A stretch of 27,139 bases of DNA from JASEGV01 sp947085405 (GCA_947085405.1 CAMTWO010000006.1:1-27139); one strand, 5' to 3'; shown: positions 1 through 7,313, numbered from the stretch's first letter. The notes: generated by a model from the sequence alone, not told the origin. Translations and numbers: made by a program.

Positions 1-1
1 A

Positions 2-82
2 CACTTTGCTACCCTTGTGGTTTCTCAGCGAATAAGCGGTTTATTGAAGCAGGGCTGGGTTTATGGAGTAATAGATAGGTAG
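2..82 (+). CDS. 3' end of an unidentified gene (partial)
   Basis: An open frame enters from the left edge and stops with TAG at 80-82. It encodes 26 residues ending GWVYGVIDR. The composition looks protein-like (SGLLKQGWVYG), but the fragment is too short to assign to a family. A C-terminal end of a helix-turn-helix regulator is possible and is not demonstrated. The repeat-rich spacer starts right after it. Confidence 0.35.
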   Translation, partial: HFATLVVSQRISGLLKQGWVYGVIDR

Positions 83-99
83 CGGCTTATAAAATTTTT

Positions 100-164
100 C
101 ACGAAGTTACACGAAGAAAATAATGCTTCGTGGTTCTTCGTGCCTACTCCGTGATTCCTCGTGA
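100..164. repeat. Inverted repeat with 10-11 bp internal period (CACGAAG / CTTCGTG)
   Basis: CACGAAG occurs at 100-106 and 110-116. Its reverse complement CTTCGTG occurs at 126-132 and 136-142, followed by the variants CTCCGTG (147-153) and CTCGTGA. Spacing is 10-11 bp, about one helical turn. Folding gives two 7-bp stems separated by a 3-nt internal loop. A second element of the same style but other sequence is at 7125-7214. Confidence 0.7.
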
Positions 165-201
165 AATATAAGTTATCATATAATAAAGTTCCACGAAGAA
201 T

Positions 202-229
202 ATCTAACATCCAACATCTAACATCAAAC
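202..229. repeat. Heptad-phased array, ATCNAAC x4
   Basis: There are four consecutive 7-bp words of pattern ATCNAAC (202, 209, 216, 223) with no phase slip. The array ends where the T-rich tract before the L-box at 237 begins. It is one of at least ten 7-bp-phased arrays here, each with a different word. Confidence 0.75.
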
Positions 230-236
230 TTTTTTA

Positions 237-316
237 TTTCATTTTTAAGAAATTTTAGTTAAATTGTAAACAAATATTGTGTTGAAACTCGACATGTGTG
301 ATAGTCGGGTATTTTT
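237..316 (+). promoter_or_regulatory. L-box copy 1 with downstream hairpin/T-run leader
   Basis: The 33-nt L-box is at 237-269 (TTTCATTTTTAAG ... TTAGTTAAATTGTAA). It is followed by GTTGAA and a 6-bp stem, CTCGAC (288-293) with GTCGGG (304-309), then ATTTTT. The hairpin plus U-run resembles a weak intrinsic terminator or attenuator. The next gene starts at 428. Six copies of the 33-nt core, all ungapped, occur in the window. A promoter or 5' leader role is inferred from placement upstream of + strand genes, not shown. Confidence 0.55.
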
Positions 317-427
317 GTTAGAAATGGTATGATTATATACTGAAGAAGTGGAAAATTGTGTATATTAAGTTTGAGAAATAATCTACAGAAACGCTAAACT
401 CTGATTTTAAATTCACCAAAAATGTAA

Positions 428-628
428 ATGAAAATTAAAATATACAATCTAAATGATAAGAGGCAGGATCGAGACGATAGAAAGTTTTGGGATTCAAGAT
501 CTGCGGAGTATAAATTATCTACGTTAGAGATATTAAGAATAATGTGGGCTAAGTTTGGAAATGAAAACAAAAACAATGACGGTATCGGCCGATTTCGAAG
601 AGTTCTTAAAATTACTAAACAAAAATAA
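428..628 (+). CDS. Small antitoxin-like partner of nucleotidyltransferase
   Basis: A 66-residue charged protein with a central FWDSRSAEYKLSTLEILR segment and a basic tail ending RRVLKITKQK. From memory this resembles small proteins encoded directly upstream of DUF6036-type nucleotidyltransferases, with an FW...S...LE.LR core and an RLqRV-like C-terminus. No catalytic motif is visible. The 3' end overlaps the nucleotidyltransferase gene in another frame by about 50-70 nt, depending on which start that gene uses. Inferred role: antitoxin or accessory subunit. No strong Shine-Dalgarno is seen before ATG 428; the L-box leader lies 158 nt upstream. It could be a chance reading frame, but both overlapping frames keep recognisable ends. 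Confidence 0.6.
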   Translation: MKIKIYNLNDKRQDRDDRKFWDSRSAEYKLSTLEILRIMWAKFGNENKNNDGIGRFRRVLKITKQK

Positions 629-1007
629 GGTAAAATATCTAATAGTCGGTGGATATGCTTATGCAGTTCACTTCAAACCTCGATTCACAAACGACATTGA
701 TATTTTTATTTTAGCAGAGTCAGAAAATGCCGGTAAAGTTTTGAATACCTTAAAGGACTTTGGGTTCGGTGAACTAAAAATATCAACGAAGGATTTAACA
801 AAGCCTGACCAGGTAATTCAACTCGGATATTCTCCGCTCAGGATTGATTTAATGACTTCCATAAGCGGTGTTGAATTTTTGGCTGCATGGAAAAACAAAG
901 TTAAAAGAAAATATGGTAAGCAGGGAGTCTATTTTATAGGCAAGAAAGAATTTATTCTGAACAAGAAATCTTCTGGTAGGAAGAAGGATTTAGCAGATTT
1001 GGAATGA
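561..1007 (+). CDS. Nucleotidyltransferase, DUF6036 / MNT-like family
   Basis: A protein of about 148 residues with the nucleotidyltransferase signature VGGYAYAVHFKPRFTNDIDIF: a glycine turn followed by the DxD metal-binding pair (DID). It closes with GRKKDLADLE, a typical end for small DUF6036-type members, so the gene looks complete. Members are often toxin-antitoxin components that transfer nucleotides to a target or partner; the substrate cannot be read from sequence. The frame opens with TTG at 555; ATG codons are at 561 and 576. The family-like part begins at SADFEEFLKLLN, so 576 is also a good start. It overlaps the small gene at 428-628, which is read in a different frame. Confidence 0.8.
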   Translation: MKTKTMTVSADFEEFLKLLNKNKVKYLIVGGYAYAVHFKPRFTNDIDIFILAESENAGKVLNTLKDFGFGELKISTKDLTKPDQVIQLGYSPLRIDLMTSISGVEFLAAWKNKVKRKYGKQGVYFIGKKEFILNKKSSGRKKDLADLE

Positions 1008-1020
1008 CGAACGAGAATAA

Positions 1021-1076
1021 GTCGTGAGCGGTGAGTGTTCTGCAAAGAGCTAAGAGCAAGGGGCTGAGAGCAGGCG
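1021..1076. repeat. Heptad-phased array, GCnnAGA-like, 8 words
   Basis: Eight successive 7-bp words begin with G at 1021, 1028, 1035, 1042, 1049, 1056, 1063 and 1070. Examples are GCAAAGA, GCTAAGA and GCTGAGA. Words vary but the phase does not slip. It follows the nucleotidyltransferase stop by 14 nt and would lie close to the L-box at 1631 if the 478-bp insert between them were removed. Confidence 0.65.
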
Positions 1077-1130
1077 GTCCCGCTGGAGACGGGAGAAAAA
1101 TAAAAAGGATAACATGGCTCTGATTTCTTT

Positions 1131-1608
1131 CCTGACTTCGACAGGGGAATGATTGACAACCTAATAAACCTCAAAAACAGTTAATAAAACACAATTAATT
1201 TTTAAAGGTGGGTGTCCCAGCAGTATATTAGAGACAAGTTTGCCTGGAGAAAGATAAATCAAAATTGAAGATGCTAATTTTGGGGGAATGGAACTTGTTT
1301 TGTGTAAACTATTTGGTGAGATCGGTTTTAATAAAATATCTGATGAATGATTTCGGCATTTAGTTATCACCGGATGAGTGTTGCAAGTCCGTAGGACTTG
1401 TATGTTTGTAGCCGTTTTAAAAAAAATGTGTTTCCACTCCAGTGGAGTGGTACATTTCAACAGAACATTCGACCCCGCTGGGGTCGTATTCTTAACATTC
1501 TTTTAAATCTACAAACATTCGACTCCTAACGGCCTACGGCTCTTCGAGCCGAAGGCTCGTAGAGAGTCCTATATATGTACTTTAGGGTGTCCCAGTGTCG
1601 AAGTCAGG
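1131..1608. mobile_element. 478-bp non-coding element with 13-bp terminal inverted repeats
   Basis: The ends CCTGACTTCGACA (1131-1143) and its exact reverse complement (1596-1608) are perfect inverted repeats. They abut with no gap a perfect 25-bp direct repeat: 1106-1130 on the left and 1609-1633 on the right (begins AGGATAACATGG, ends GATTTCTTT). This is the structure of an insertion with target duplication, but 25 bp is long for a transposon target site. No transposase frame is visible, so it would be a non-autonomous (MITE-like) element. It carries a cluster of 17-bp palindromes in its right half. The insert separates a heptad array from its L-box. Confidence 0.65.
1384..1567. repeat. Cluster of 17-bp palindromes (7+3+7 geometry)
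   Basis: Three perfect palindromes with 7-bp arms and 3-nt loops sit at 1384-1400 (CAAGTCC/gta), 1434-1450 (CCACTCC/agt) and 1470-1486 (CGACCCC/gct). A fourth left arm, CGACTCC, starts at 1520, but its right half is interrupted by further nested palindromic sequence reaching about 1567. Arm sequences follow roughly CNANYCC. Both arms change together between copies while geometry is kept. They resemble REP-like elements and lie inside the 478-bp element. Confidence 0.65.
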
Positions 1609-1630
1609 AGGATAACATGGCTCTGATTTC

Positions 1631-1663
1631 TTTCATTTTTGAGAAAAATTAATTAAATTGTAA
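1631..1663 (+). promoter_or_regulatory. L-box copy 2
   Basis: An ungapped 33-nt copy (TTTCATTTTTGAG ... TTAATTAAATTGTAA) ending 21 nt before ATG 1685. It lacks the hairpin leader of copy 1. Instead a short AAGGAAT-like ribosome-binding stretch and ATAGAATGGAAAC follow, as after copy 4 at 7259. This defines a second, short leader class. Confidence 0.55.
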
Positions 1664-1684
1664 ATAATTAATAGGAATTATAGA

Positions 1685-1912
1685 ATGGAAACAATTACAA
1701 CGAATCGTAAAGAACTTAAAAAAATAATGCGAGAGACATTCGTAGATGTATTGACCAACAGAAGAGATCTGATAGAAGATGCTGTACTTGAAGCGATTGA
1801 GGATGTTGGCTTGGCAAGAGCTATGGAAGTCGGAAGGCGTGGCGAGTACGTTGATGTCAAGAAGTTTGTAAAAAAATTGGAAGCCAAAGCCAAGCCTAAA
1901 AATACAAAATGA
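1685..1912 (+). CDS. Antitoxin-like protein, orphan
   Basis: A 75-residue protein whose sequence LTNRRDLIEDAVLEAIEDVGLARAMEVGRRGEYVD resembles small antitoxins I recall as partners of RelE- or PIN-type toxins (LIEDA..EAIED.GL..A.E.G..GEYV core). The usual toxin does not follow. The next gene, an AlbA_2-type ATP-binding protein, overlaps by 4 nt (ATGA), so the two should be translationally coupled. The start is supported by an AGGAAT stretch about 8 nt upstream. Either the toxin has been lost or replaced, or this pair is an unusual regulator arrangement. Confidence 0.75.
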   Translation: METITTNRKELKKIMRETFVDVLTNRRDLIEDAVLEAIEDVGLARAMEVGRRGEYVDVKKFVKKLEAKAKPKNTK

Positions 1913-3261
1913 ACAACTCAATTGAAATAGAAAAATTTATTGAGATGGGTGAAGGCGAAAATCTCGAGTTTAAAAGTAGTTTCAATAATGAGGTAATTGA
2001 AACCTTGGTTGCTTTTGCCAACACAAGCGGCGGGAAGGTTGTTGTCGGTATCAACCAAAAGAATGAATTATTAGGAGTTACGATCAATTCAGAATCGGTT
2101 CAAAACTGGATTAATGAAATAAAAAATAAAACATCCCCTTTGTTGATTCCCGACGTTGTTGTTGCAGAGTCGGGGAATAAAAAATATGTTATTTTTTCCA
2201 TTCAAGAATATCCCATCAAACCTGTAGCAACTAGAGGCAAGTACTTTAAACGCATCGTCAACTCAAATCACTTGCTAAGTGTATCTGAAGTAGTAAACCT
2301 GCACCTGCAATCATTTAACACAAGTTGGGACTTCCATATAAATAACCAGTTTAAAATAAATGATATTTCTATTGATAAAGTTCAAACCGCTATAGATATT
2401 ATAAATCAATCCGGCGCAAGAATCAACGATGACCCATTGACATTTCTCAATAAGAATGATTTGTTGCGTGATGGACAGATTACCAGTGCTGCTTATTTGT
2501 TATTTACAGAAAGGGACACTGTTTTAACTACAATTGAATTAGGTCGGTTCCAGACTGATACTATTATTAAAGATAGTGCTCGTACAAAATCTGATATATT
2601 AGCTCAGATCGACCAGGTAATGGATTTTGTGAAGAAGCATATTAACAAAGAGGTTATTATTACAGGGCAACCCCGTAATATTCAGAAGTGGCAATATCCC
2701 TTGGAAGCAATAAGGGAAATAATAATTAATATGGTTATTCATCGCGATTATCGTGCAGCTTCTGATTCTATCGTCAAAGTATTTGATAACAAAATTGAGT
2801 TTTATAACCCGGGCAGATTGCCCGATAGTATTACGGTTGATGACTTGCTTTCAAACAATTATAAATCAACGCCACGGAACAAATTGATTGCCGACTTTTG
2901 TAAAAACATTGCGCTTATTGAAAAATATGGTTCGGGTATCCGTAGAATTGTAGAACATTTTGCCGAAGCAAAACTCCCCCGCCCGGAGTTTATGAATATT
3001 TCCGAAGGGTTTATGGTTACTGTTTTTGCAGAAGATAATAAAAATGTCGTAGAAAATGTCGTAGAAAATGTCGTAGAAAATAGGTTAAACAAAATTATTC
3101 AACTTATACACGAAAATAACCAAATTTCAGCATATCAAATAGCAAAATTATTAAATATTACAAGCAGAACAGCACAAAGAGATATTGAAAAGCTTAAGAA
3201 GCTAAACAAAATTAAACGAGTCGGATCAGAAAAAGGCGGCTATTGGAAAATTATAGTTTGA
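1909..3261 (+). CDS. AlbA_2 (Schlafen-type) ATP-binding transcriptional regulator
   Basis: A 450-residue protein. Residues about 12-125 match the AlbA_2/Schlafen-like N-terminus (ENLEFKSSF, then ETLVAFANTSGGKVVVGI). Residues about 260-360 match the HATPase_c_4-type C-terminal domain (REIIINMVIHRDY, FYNPGRLP, LIEKYGSGI). A winged-helix segment (ISAYQIAKLLNITSRTAQRDI, about 402-435) ends the protein. A linker of three VVEN repeats, made by a 12-bp tandem DNA repeat (3043-3078), joins the last two parts. Such proteins are usually annotated as putative transcriptional regulators or DNA-binding ATPases. It overlaps the upstream antitoxin-like gene by 4 nt. Length is normal for the family and the gene looks intact. 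Confidence 0.88.
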   Translation: MNNSIEIEKFIEMGEGENLEFKSSFNNEVIETLVAFANTSGGKVVVGINQKNELLGVTINSESVQNWINEIKNKTSPLLIPDVVVAESGNKKYVIFSIQEYPIKPVATRGKYFKRIVNSNHLLSVSEVVNLHLQSFNTSWDFHINNQFKINDISIDKVQTAIDIINQSGARINDDPLTFLNKNDLLRDGQITSAAYLLFTERDTVLTTIELGRFQTDTIIKDSARTKSDILAQIDQVMDFVKKHINKEVIITGQPRNIQKWQYPLEAIREIIINMVIHRDYRAASDSIVKVFDNKIEFYNPGRLPDSITVDDLLSNNYKSTPRNKLIADFCKNIALIEKYGSGIRRIVEHFAEAKLPRPEFMNISEGFMVTVFAEDNKNVVENVVENVVENRLNKIIQLIHENNQISAYQIAKLLNITSRTAQRDIEKLKKLNKIKRVGSEKGGYWKIIV

Positions 3262-3371
3262 CAACTATCCGTTGATAAATAATTTTTCTTGTTGTAGTTC
3301 TTTGCCTTCTGCAAGCGTAGAAAGTCTGATTGTTGCGAATAAGACTGCTGAAGAGGTGATGAAGTGAATAT

Positions 3372-3399
3372 CGAATTCCGAACACCGAACGACGAGACA
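3372..3399. repeat. Heptad-phased array, CGAAnnn x4
   Basis: Four 7-bp words in phase start with CGA at 3372, 3379, 3386 and 3393 (CGAATTC, CGAACAC and variants). The array is followed by a T-rich tract and L-box copy 3. The same word type, offset in phase, recurs at 7232 and 9164, also just before L-boxes. Confidence 0.7.
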
Positions 3400-3420
3400 A
3401 AAACGAAAACCTTTTTTTTC

Positions 3421-3510
3421 TTTCATTTTTAAGAAATTTTAGTTAAATTGTAAAAAAACATTGCGTTGAACCTCGACAGGTGTCCGTCTGCTGACGGAGT
3501 CGGGTTTTTT
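3421..3510 (+). promoter_or_regulatory. L-box copy 3 with terminator-like leader before fcl
   Basis: The L-box is at 3421-3453. Downstream, GTTGAAC leads into a nested hairpin: outer stem CTCGAC (3472-3477) with GTCGGG (3499-3504), inner palindrome TCCGTC-TGCT-GACGGA (3483-3498), then TTTTTT (3505-3510). Compared with copy 1, the inner palindrome looks like an insertion replacing GAT. The structure is terminator-like and lies only 17 nt before the fcl start, so attenuation or a leader RNA is possible. This is inferred from sequence only. Confidence 0.55.
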
Positions 3511-3527
3511 GTTAGAAAAATTGGTTT

Positions 3528-4534
<1,007 letters not shown>

Positions 4535-4556
4535 AAAGGATAATGGGAAAAGAATT

Positions 4557-4910
4557 GTGAATAGAGATTTGAATAAAAGATTGTTTGATTTTTCGATACT
4601 TGTTATAAATTTTTTAAAAACATTAGAAAATACGGCTGAAAATAAAGTAATACGACATCAATTAATAAAAGCAGTAACATCAGCAGGGGCTAACTATGAA
4701 GAATCACAAGCAGCTTCGTCAAAAGCCGACTTTAGGAATAAAATACAAATTTCATTGAGAGAAATGCGCGAAACAAATTATTGGCTTCGTATTATAGAAA
4801 CGTTAGAAAATAAAAAACAAAATGAAATAAAAATATTAGTACAGGAATCTGAAGAATTAAAAAAGATACTTGGAAGTATATCTGTAAAAGTATCAAAAAA
4901 GCAAATATAA
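4557..4910 (+). CDS. Four-helix bundle protein (S23-type / bthL-like)
   Basis: A 117-residue, nearly all-helical protein with the family hallmarks: F-x-x-S at the N-terminal end, RHQLIKAVTSAGANYEES, then KADFRNKIQISLREMRETNYWLRII. These proteins were first seen as ORFs in intervening sequences of 23S rRNA genes and are now known as free-standing genes, often near polysaccharide or tRNA loci. The biochemical role is unknown. The start is GTG at 4557, after GGGAAAAG; the nearby ATG at 4543 is closed by a stop after five codons. It lies between fcl and gmd on the same strand. Confidence 0.88.
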   Translation: MNRDLNKRLFDFSILVINFLKTLENTAENKVIRHQLIKAVTSAGANYEESQAASSKADFRNKIQISLREMRETNYWLRIIETLENKKQNEIKILVQESEELKKILGSISVKVSKKQI

Positions 4911-4914
4911 TTTC

Positions 4915-4977
4915 CACTTTTAACTTTTAACTTTTTAATTTACACTTTTTCTTTAACATTTATCATTTATAATTGAT
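4915..4977. repeat. Heptad-phased array, CACTTTT/CATTTAT-like, 9 words, in the gmd leader
   Basis: Nine in-phase 7-bp words run from 4915 to 4977. Words include CACTTTT, AACTTTT twice, and CATTTAT twice in a row (4957, 4964). The array fills nearly the whole spacer and ends 3 nt before the gmd ATG, so the usual ribosome-binding window consists of repeat words and shows no purine-rich Shine-Dalgarno. Confidence 0.75.
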
Positions 4978-4980
4978 CCC

Positions 4981-6135
4981 ATGAAAAAAGCATTAATTAC
5001 AGGAATTACAGGTCAAGATGGTAGCTATTTAGCTGAGTTGTTGTTAGCTAAAGGTTACGAAGTCCATGGCATTATGCGTAAAAGCAGTTCGTTTAATACG
5101 GGGCGTATTGACCACCTCTACAACGATGCTGAAATAATGGATAAAAAATTGTTCCTTCACTATGGCGATGTTGTTGATACCAGTAATTTGAACAGGTTAT
5201 TAGAGAAGATTGAGCCGGATGAGATTTACAACCTCGCCGCACAGAGCCATGTTAAAGTTTCATTTGAACTGCCCGACTATACTGCACAAGTTGATGCCCT
5301 AGGTACTTTAAGATTCTTAGATGCAATAAGAGAAGTAGGGCTTGGCAAGCAAACAAAATTTTATCAAGCTTCAACAAGCGAATTATTCGGTAAAGTTCAG
5401 GAAGTACCACAGAATGAGAGAACTCCGTTTTACCCTCGGTCGCCTTATGGTGTTGCAAAGTTGTATGGTTACTGGATAATAGTAAATTACCGAGAGGCAT
5501 ATAATATATTTGCAAGCAATGGTATTTTATTTAATCACGAATCACCAAGACGAGGAGAAACATTTGTTACCCGGAAAATAACTCGTGCAGCAGCGAGGAT
5601 TGCTTTAGGGTTACAAGATAAATTGATTCTTGGTAATTTGAATGCTAAACGCGACTGGGGTTATGCACCAGAATATTGCGAGGGGATGTGGAGAATGCTG
5701 CAACACGATAAAGCCGATGATTTTGTACTTGCCACCGGCGAAACACATACAGTCCGGGAATTTGTTGATTTGTCGTTCAAGGAATTAGGTATTGAATTAG
5801 AATGGCAGGGTGAAAATGAGAACGAAAAAGGAATTGTTAAATCAATTAAAAAGGATAAATTAAAAAGTTTAAAAGATGAAATAATAAATAGCAATACGCA
5901 TATTGCCAATACAATAAATTCTCCTTTCTCCTTTAACCTTTTTCCTTTAACTTTGGGCGACGAAGTCGCCACCGTTTCTCCCGGATATTACCGCCCGACT
6001 GAAGTTGACCTCTTGATTGGAGATTCCTCTAAAGCGGGAAAAGTTTTAGGATGGGAAGCAAAAGTAAAATTTGATGAACTTATTAAATTAATGGTTGTAG
6101 CTGATTTTGAGAAAGTAATTAAGAAAGGATATTAG
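4981..6135 (+). CDS. gmd: GDP-mannose 4,6-dehydratase
   Basis: Dehydrates GDP-D-mannose to GDP-4-keto-6-deoxy-D-mannose, the first step to GDP-L-fucose. The protein has 384 residues. GITGQDGSY (8-16) binds the cofactor. T132/S133-E134 in STSELFG and Y156-x3-K160 (YGVAK) form the catalytic set. NHESPRRGETFVTRK and RDWGYAPEY are strong Gmd signatures. Between NEKGI (282-285) and YYRPTEVD (336-343), residues about 287-331 form a long extra segment. Its DNA (5844-5970) is heptad-phased repeat plus a palindrome. The segment replaces the variable loop that in E. coli Gmd precedes the DPRYFRP motif. The frame is intact, so the enzyme may be functional. No Shine-Dalgarno is seen. Confidence 0.95.
   Translation: MKKALITGITGQDGSYLAELLLAKGYEVHGIMRKSSSFNTGRIDHLYNDAEIMDKKLFLHYGDVVDTSNLNRLLEKIEPDEIYNLAAQSHVKVSFELPDYTAQVDALGTLRFLDAIREVGLGKQTKFYQASTSELFGKVQEVPQNERTPFYPRSPYGVAKLYGYWIIVNYREAYNIFASNGILFNHESPRRGETFVTRKITRAAARIALGLQDKLILGNLNAKRDWGYAPEYCEGMWRMLQHDKADDFVLATGETHTVREFVDLSFKELGIELEWQGENENEKGIVKSIKKDKLKSLKDEIINSNTHIANTINSPFSFNLFPLTLGDEVATVSPGYYRPTEVDLLIGDSSKAGKVLGWEAKVKFDELIKLMVVADFEKVIKKGY
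5844..5970. repeat. Heptad-phased repeat and palindrome inserted in frame in gmd
   Basis: 5844-5919 can be read as A-rich 7-bp words (AATTAAA at 5844 and 5858, AAATAAT, AAATAGC). From 5920 the words are clear: TCTCCTT, TCTCCTT, TAACCTT, TTTCCTT, TAACTTT (5920-5954). Directly after comes the palindrome GGCGAC-GAA-GTCGCC (5956-5970). All of it is translated within Gmd. Three heptads equal seven codons, so whole-triplet sets of heptads keep frame. Confidence 0.6.
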
Positions 6136-6174
6136 CAGAAGTGAAGTTTGTAATAAAAATCATAAAGATGACCT

Positions 6175-6468
6175 ATGAGATTATCAAAATTTGAGATAAA
6201 AATTATTAAAGAATCTGCAAAAAATATATTTGGCAATGATACCAAAGTGTTTTTATTCGGTTCAAGAATAAACGATAAGCTAAAAGGGGGAGATATTGAT
6301 ATATATATCGAAACCAACAGAACTATTGATATTCTAAACAAGAAAATAAAAATGTTGGTCGAATTAAAAAAAATATTAGGCGATCGAAGAATTGATATTG
6401 TTATAAATAATTTTCAGTCTAATAAGGATATTTTTACAATAGCCAGGCAAGAAGGAATACTACTTTGA
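6175..6468 (+). CDS. Minimal nucleotidyltransferase antitoxin (MntA-like)
   Basis: A 97-residue protein with FLFGSR (27-31) and GDIDIYI (39-45), giving a GS-X9-DxD signature. A likely third acidic residue is in RRIDIVIN. In characterised MntA-HepT systems the antitoxin adenylylates a tyrosine of the HEPN toxin; established MntA proteins have GS-X10-DxD, one residue longer. The next gene is a HEPN protein overlapping by 4 nt (TTGA), the expected operon arrangement. It looks complete. Confidence 0.85.
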   Translation: MRLSKFEIKIIKESAKNIFGNDTKVFLFGSRINDKLKGGDIDIYIETNRTIDILNKKIKMLVELKKILGDRRIDIVINNFQSNKDIFTIARQEGILL

Positions 6469-6938
6469 ATAAATTTGAAGTAAAATTAAGCTCAGCTCTA
6501 AAAGAATGTGAAAGACATCTTTTGCGGCTTAACAGTGCCTTTGATAAAATGAAAATTTTTATGCCACTCAGTCCGGAAAGATATCAACAATTAAATGATG
6601 CTGAAATTGAACACATCGACCAATATCTATTTAGATTTTCAAAACTTCAGGATGCTATTGGTGAAAGGTTATTTAAATCACTGCTTTTATATCTTGGTGA
6701 AGAGATTCATAATAAATCATTTATAGATGTTTTTAATAGATTAGAACAGTTAGAAATAATTGAAAACTTTGACCAATGGATGGAATTAAGAGAAATCAGG
6801 AATGAATTGGCTCACGAATATGAAGACGAACCAAAAGAAAATGCAGATAAAATTGTTAAGATTTATTTGCTAAAAGATAAATTAGCAAGTTATTATTTGA
6901 ATGTTAAAAGATATATTAAAAATAACAAACAAGTGTGA
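6465..6938 (+). CDS. HEPN toxin (HepT-like)
   Basis: A 157-residue helical protein with the HEPN ribonuclease motif RX4HXY seen as R112-NELA-H117-E-Y119. The tyrosine is the residue known to be AMPylated by the cognate antitoxin in MntA-HepT systems. The start is TTG 6465, overlapping the antitoxin stop (TTGA), so translation is probably coupled. The N-terminal part is longer than in typical HepT. All motif residues are present, so this is the one fully intact MNT/HEPN pair in the window. Confidence 0.85.
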   Translation: MNKFEVKLSSALKECERHLLRLNSAFDKMKIFMPLSPERYQQLNDAEIEHIDQYLFRFSKLQDAIGERLFKSLLLYLGEEIHNKSFIDVFNRLEQLEIIENFDQWMELREIRNELAHEYEDEPKENADKIVKIYLLKDKLASYYLNVKRYIKNNKQV

Positions 6939-6959
6939 ATGGGGGAAGCGGAGTGGTGG

Positions 6960-7022
6960 TTATTAGTATGGAGTATTGAGTATAGGTTATACAGCCAAGA
7001 GCGAGGAGAGCGAAGAGCAGAG
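6960..7022. repeat. Heptad-phased array, TATnnAG/nnAAGAG-like, 9 words
   Basis: Nine words in unbroken 7-bp phase: TTATTAG (6960), TATGGAG (6967), TATTGAG (6974), continuing to AGCAGAG (7016). The stretch 6942-7011 is identical over 70 bp to 10873-10942, so whole arrays are copied as blocks. Confidence 0.75.
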
Positions 7023-7124
7023 AGTCCCGCTGGGGGCCGGATAAACTGCGAGGAGAGAGTGCGGTGATTCCAACCTCGCTACGTTTGATAGCATCAGCGG
7101 ACGGTTGATGAATGACGATAAAAA

Positions 7125-7214
7125 ATAGAACACTGATAAACACTGATTCGACGGATTAAGAACCGATTGTTAAATCTGTGTAAATCAATTGCATCCGCGT
7201 TATCCGTGTTCTAT
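7125..7214. repeat. 90-bp extended inverted repeat with about 10-bp internal period
   Basis: ATAGAACAC (7125-7133) is the reverse complement of GTGTTCTAT (7206-7214). Between them, ACACTGAT-type words on the left face ATCTGTGT/ATCCGTGT-type words on the right, spaced about 10-11 bp. The style is that of the element at 100-164. It can form a long imperfect hairpin. No gene lies within 6939-7313. Confidence 0.6.
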
Positions 7215-7231
7215 CAACTTTGCTTTTAGAG

Positions 7232-7291
7232 ACGAACATCGAACTACGAACCATTTTTTTTCTTTTTTAAGAAAATTTAGTTAAATTGTAA
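7232..7291 (+). promoter_or_regulatory. Heptad array plus L-box copy 4, short-leader class
   Basis: Three in-phase words (ACGAACA 7232, TCGAACT 7239, ACGAACC 7246) lead into a T-tract and the L-box at 7259-7291. AAAGGAAT and ATAGAATGGAAAC follow before ATG 7314, nearly identical to the stretch between L-box 2 and ATG 1685. Two unrelated antitoxin-type genes therefore share the same upstream module and first three codons. Confidence 0.6.
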
Positions 7292-7313
7292 TCAAATTAA
7301 AAGGAATTATAGA

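Noticed and set aside
1161..1460. Minus-strand 99-codon frame within the 478-bp element
   Set aside because: Composition is not protein-like, it has no family motif, no ribosome site, and it crosses the palindrome cluster; probably a chance frame.
3262..3300. Terminator after the AlbA_2 gene
   Set aside because: CAAC-TATCC-GTTG followed by scattered T is only a 4-bp stem, too weak to call.
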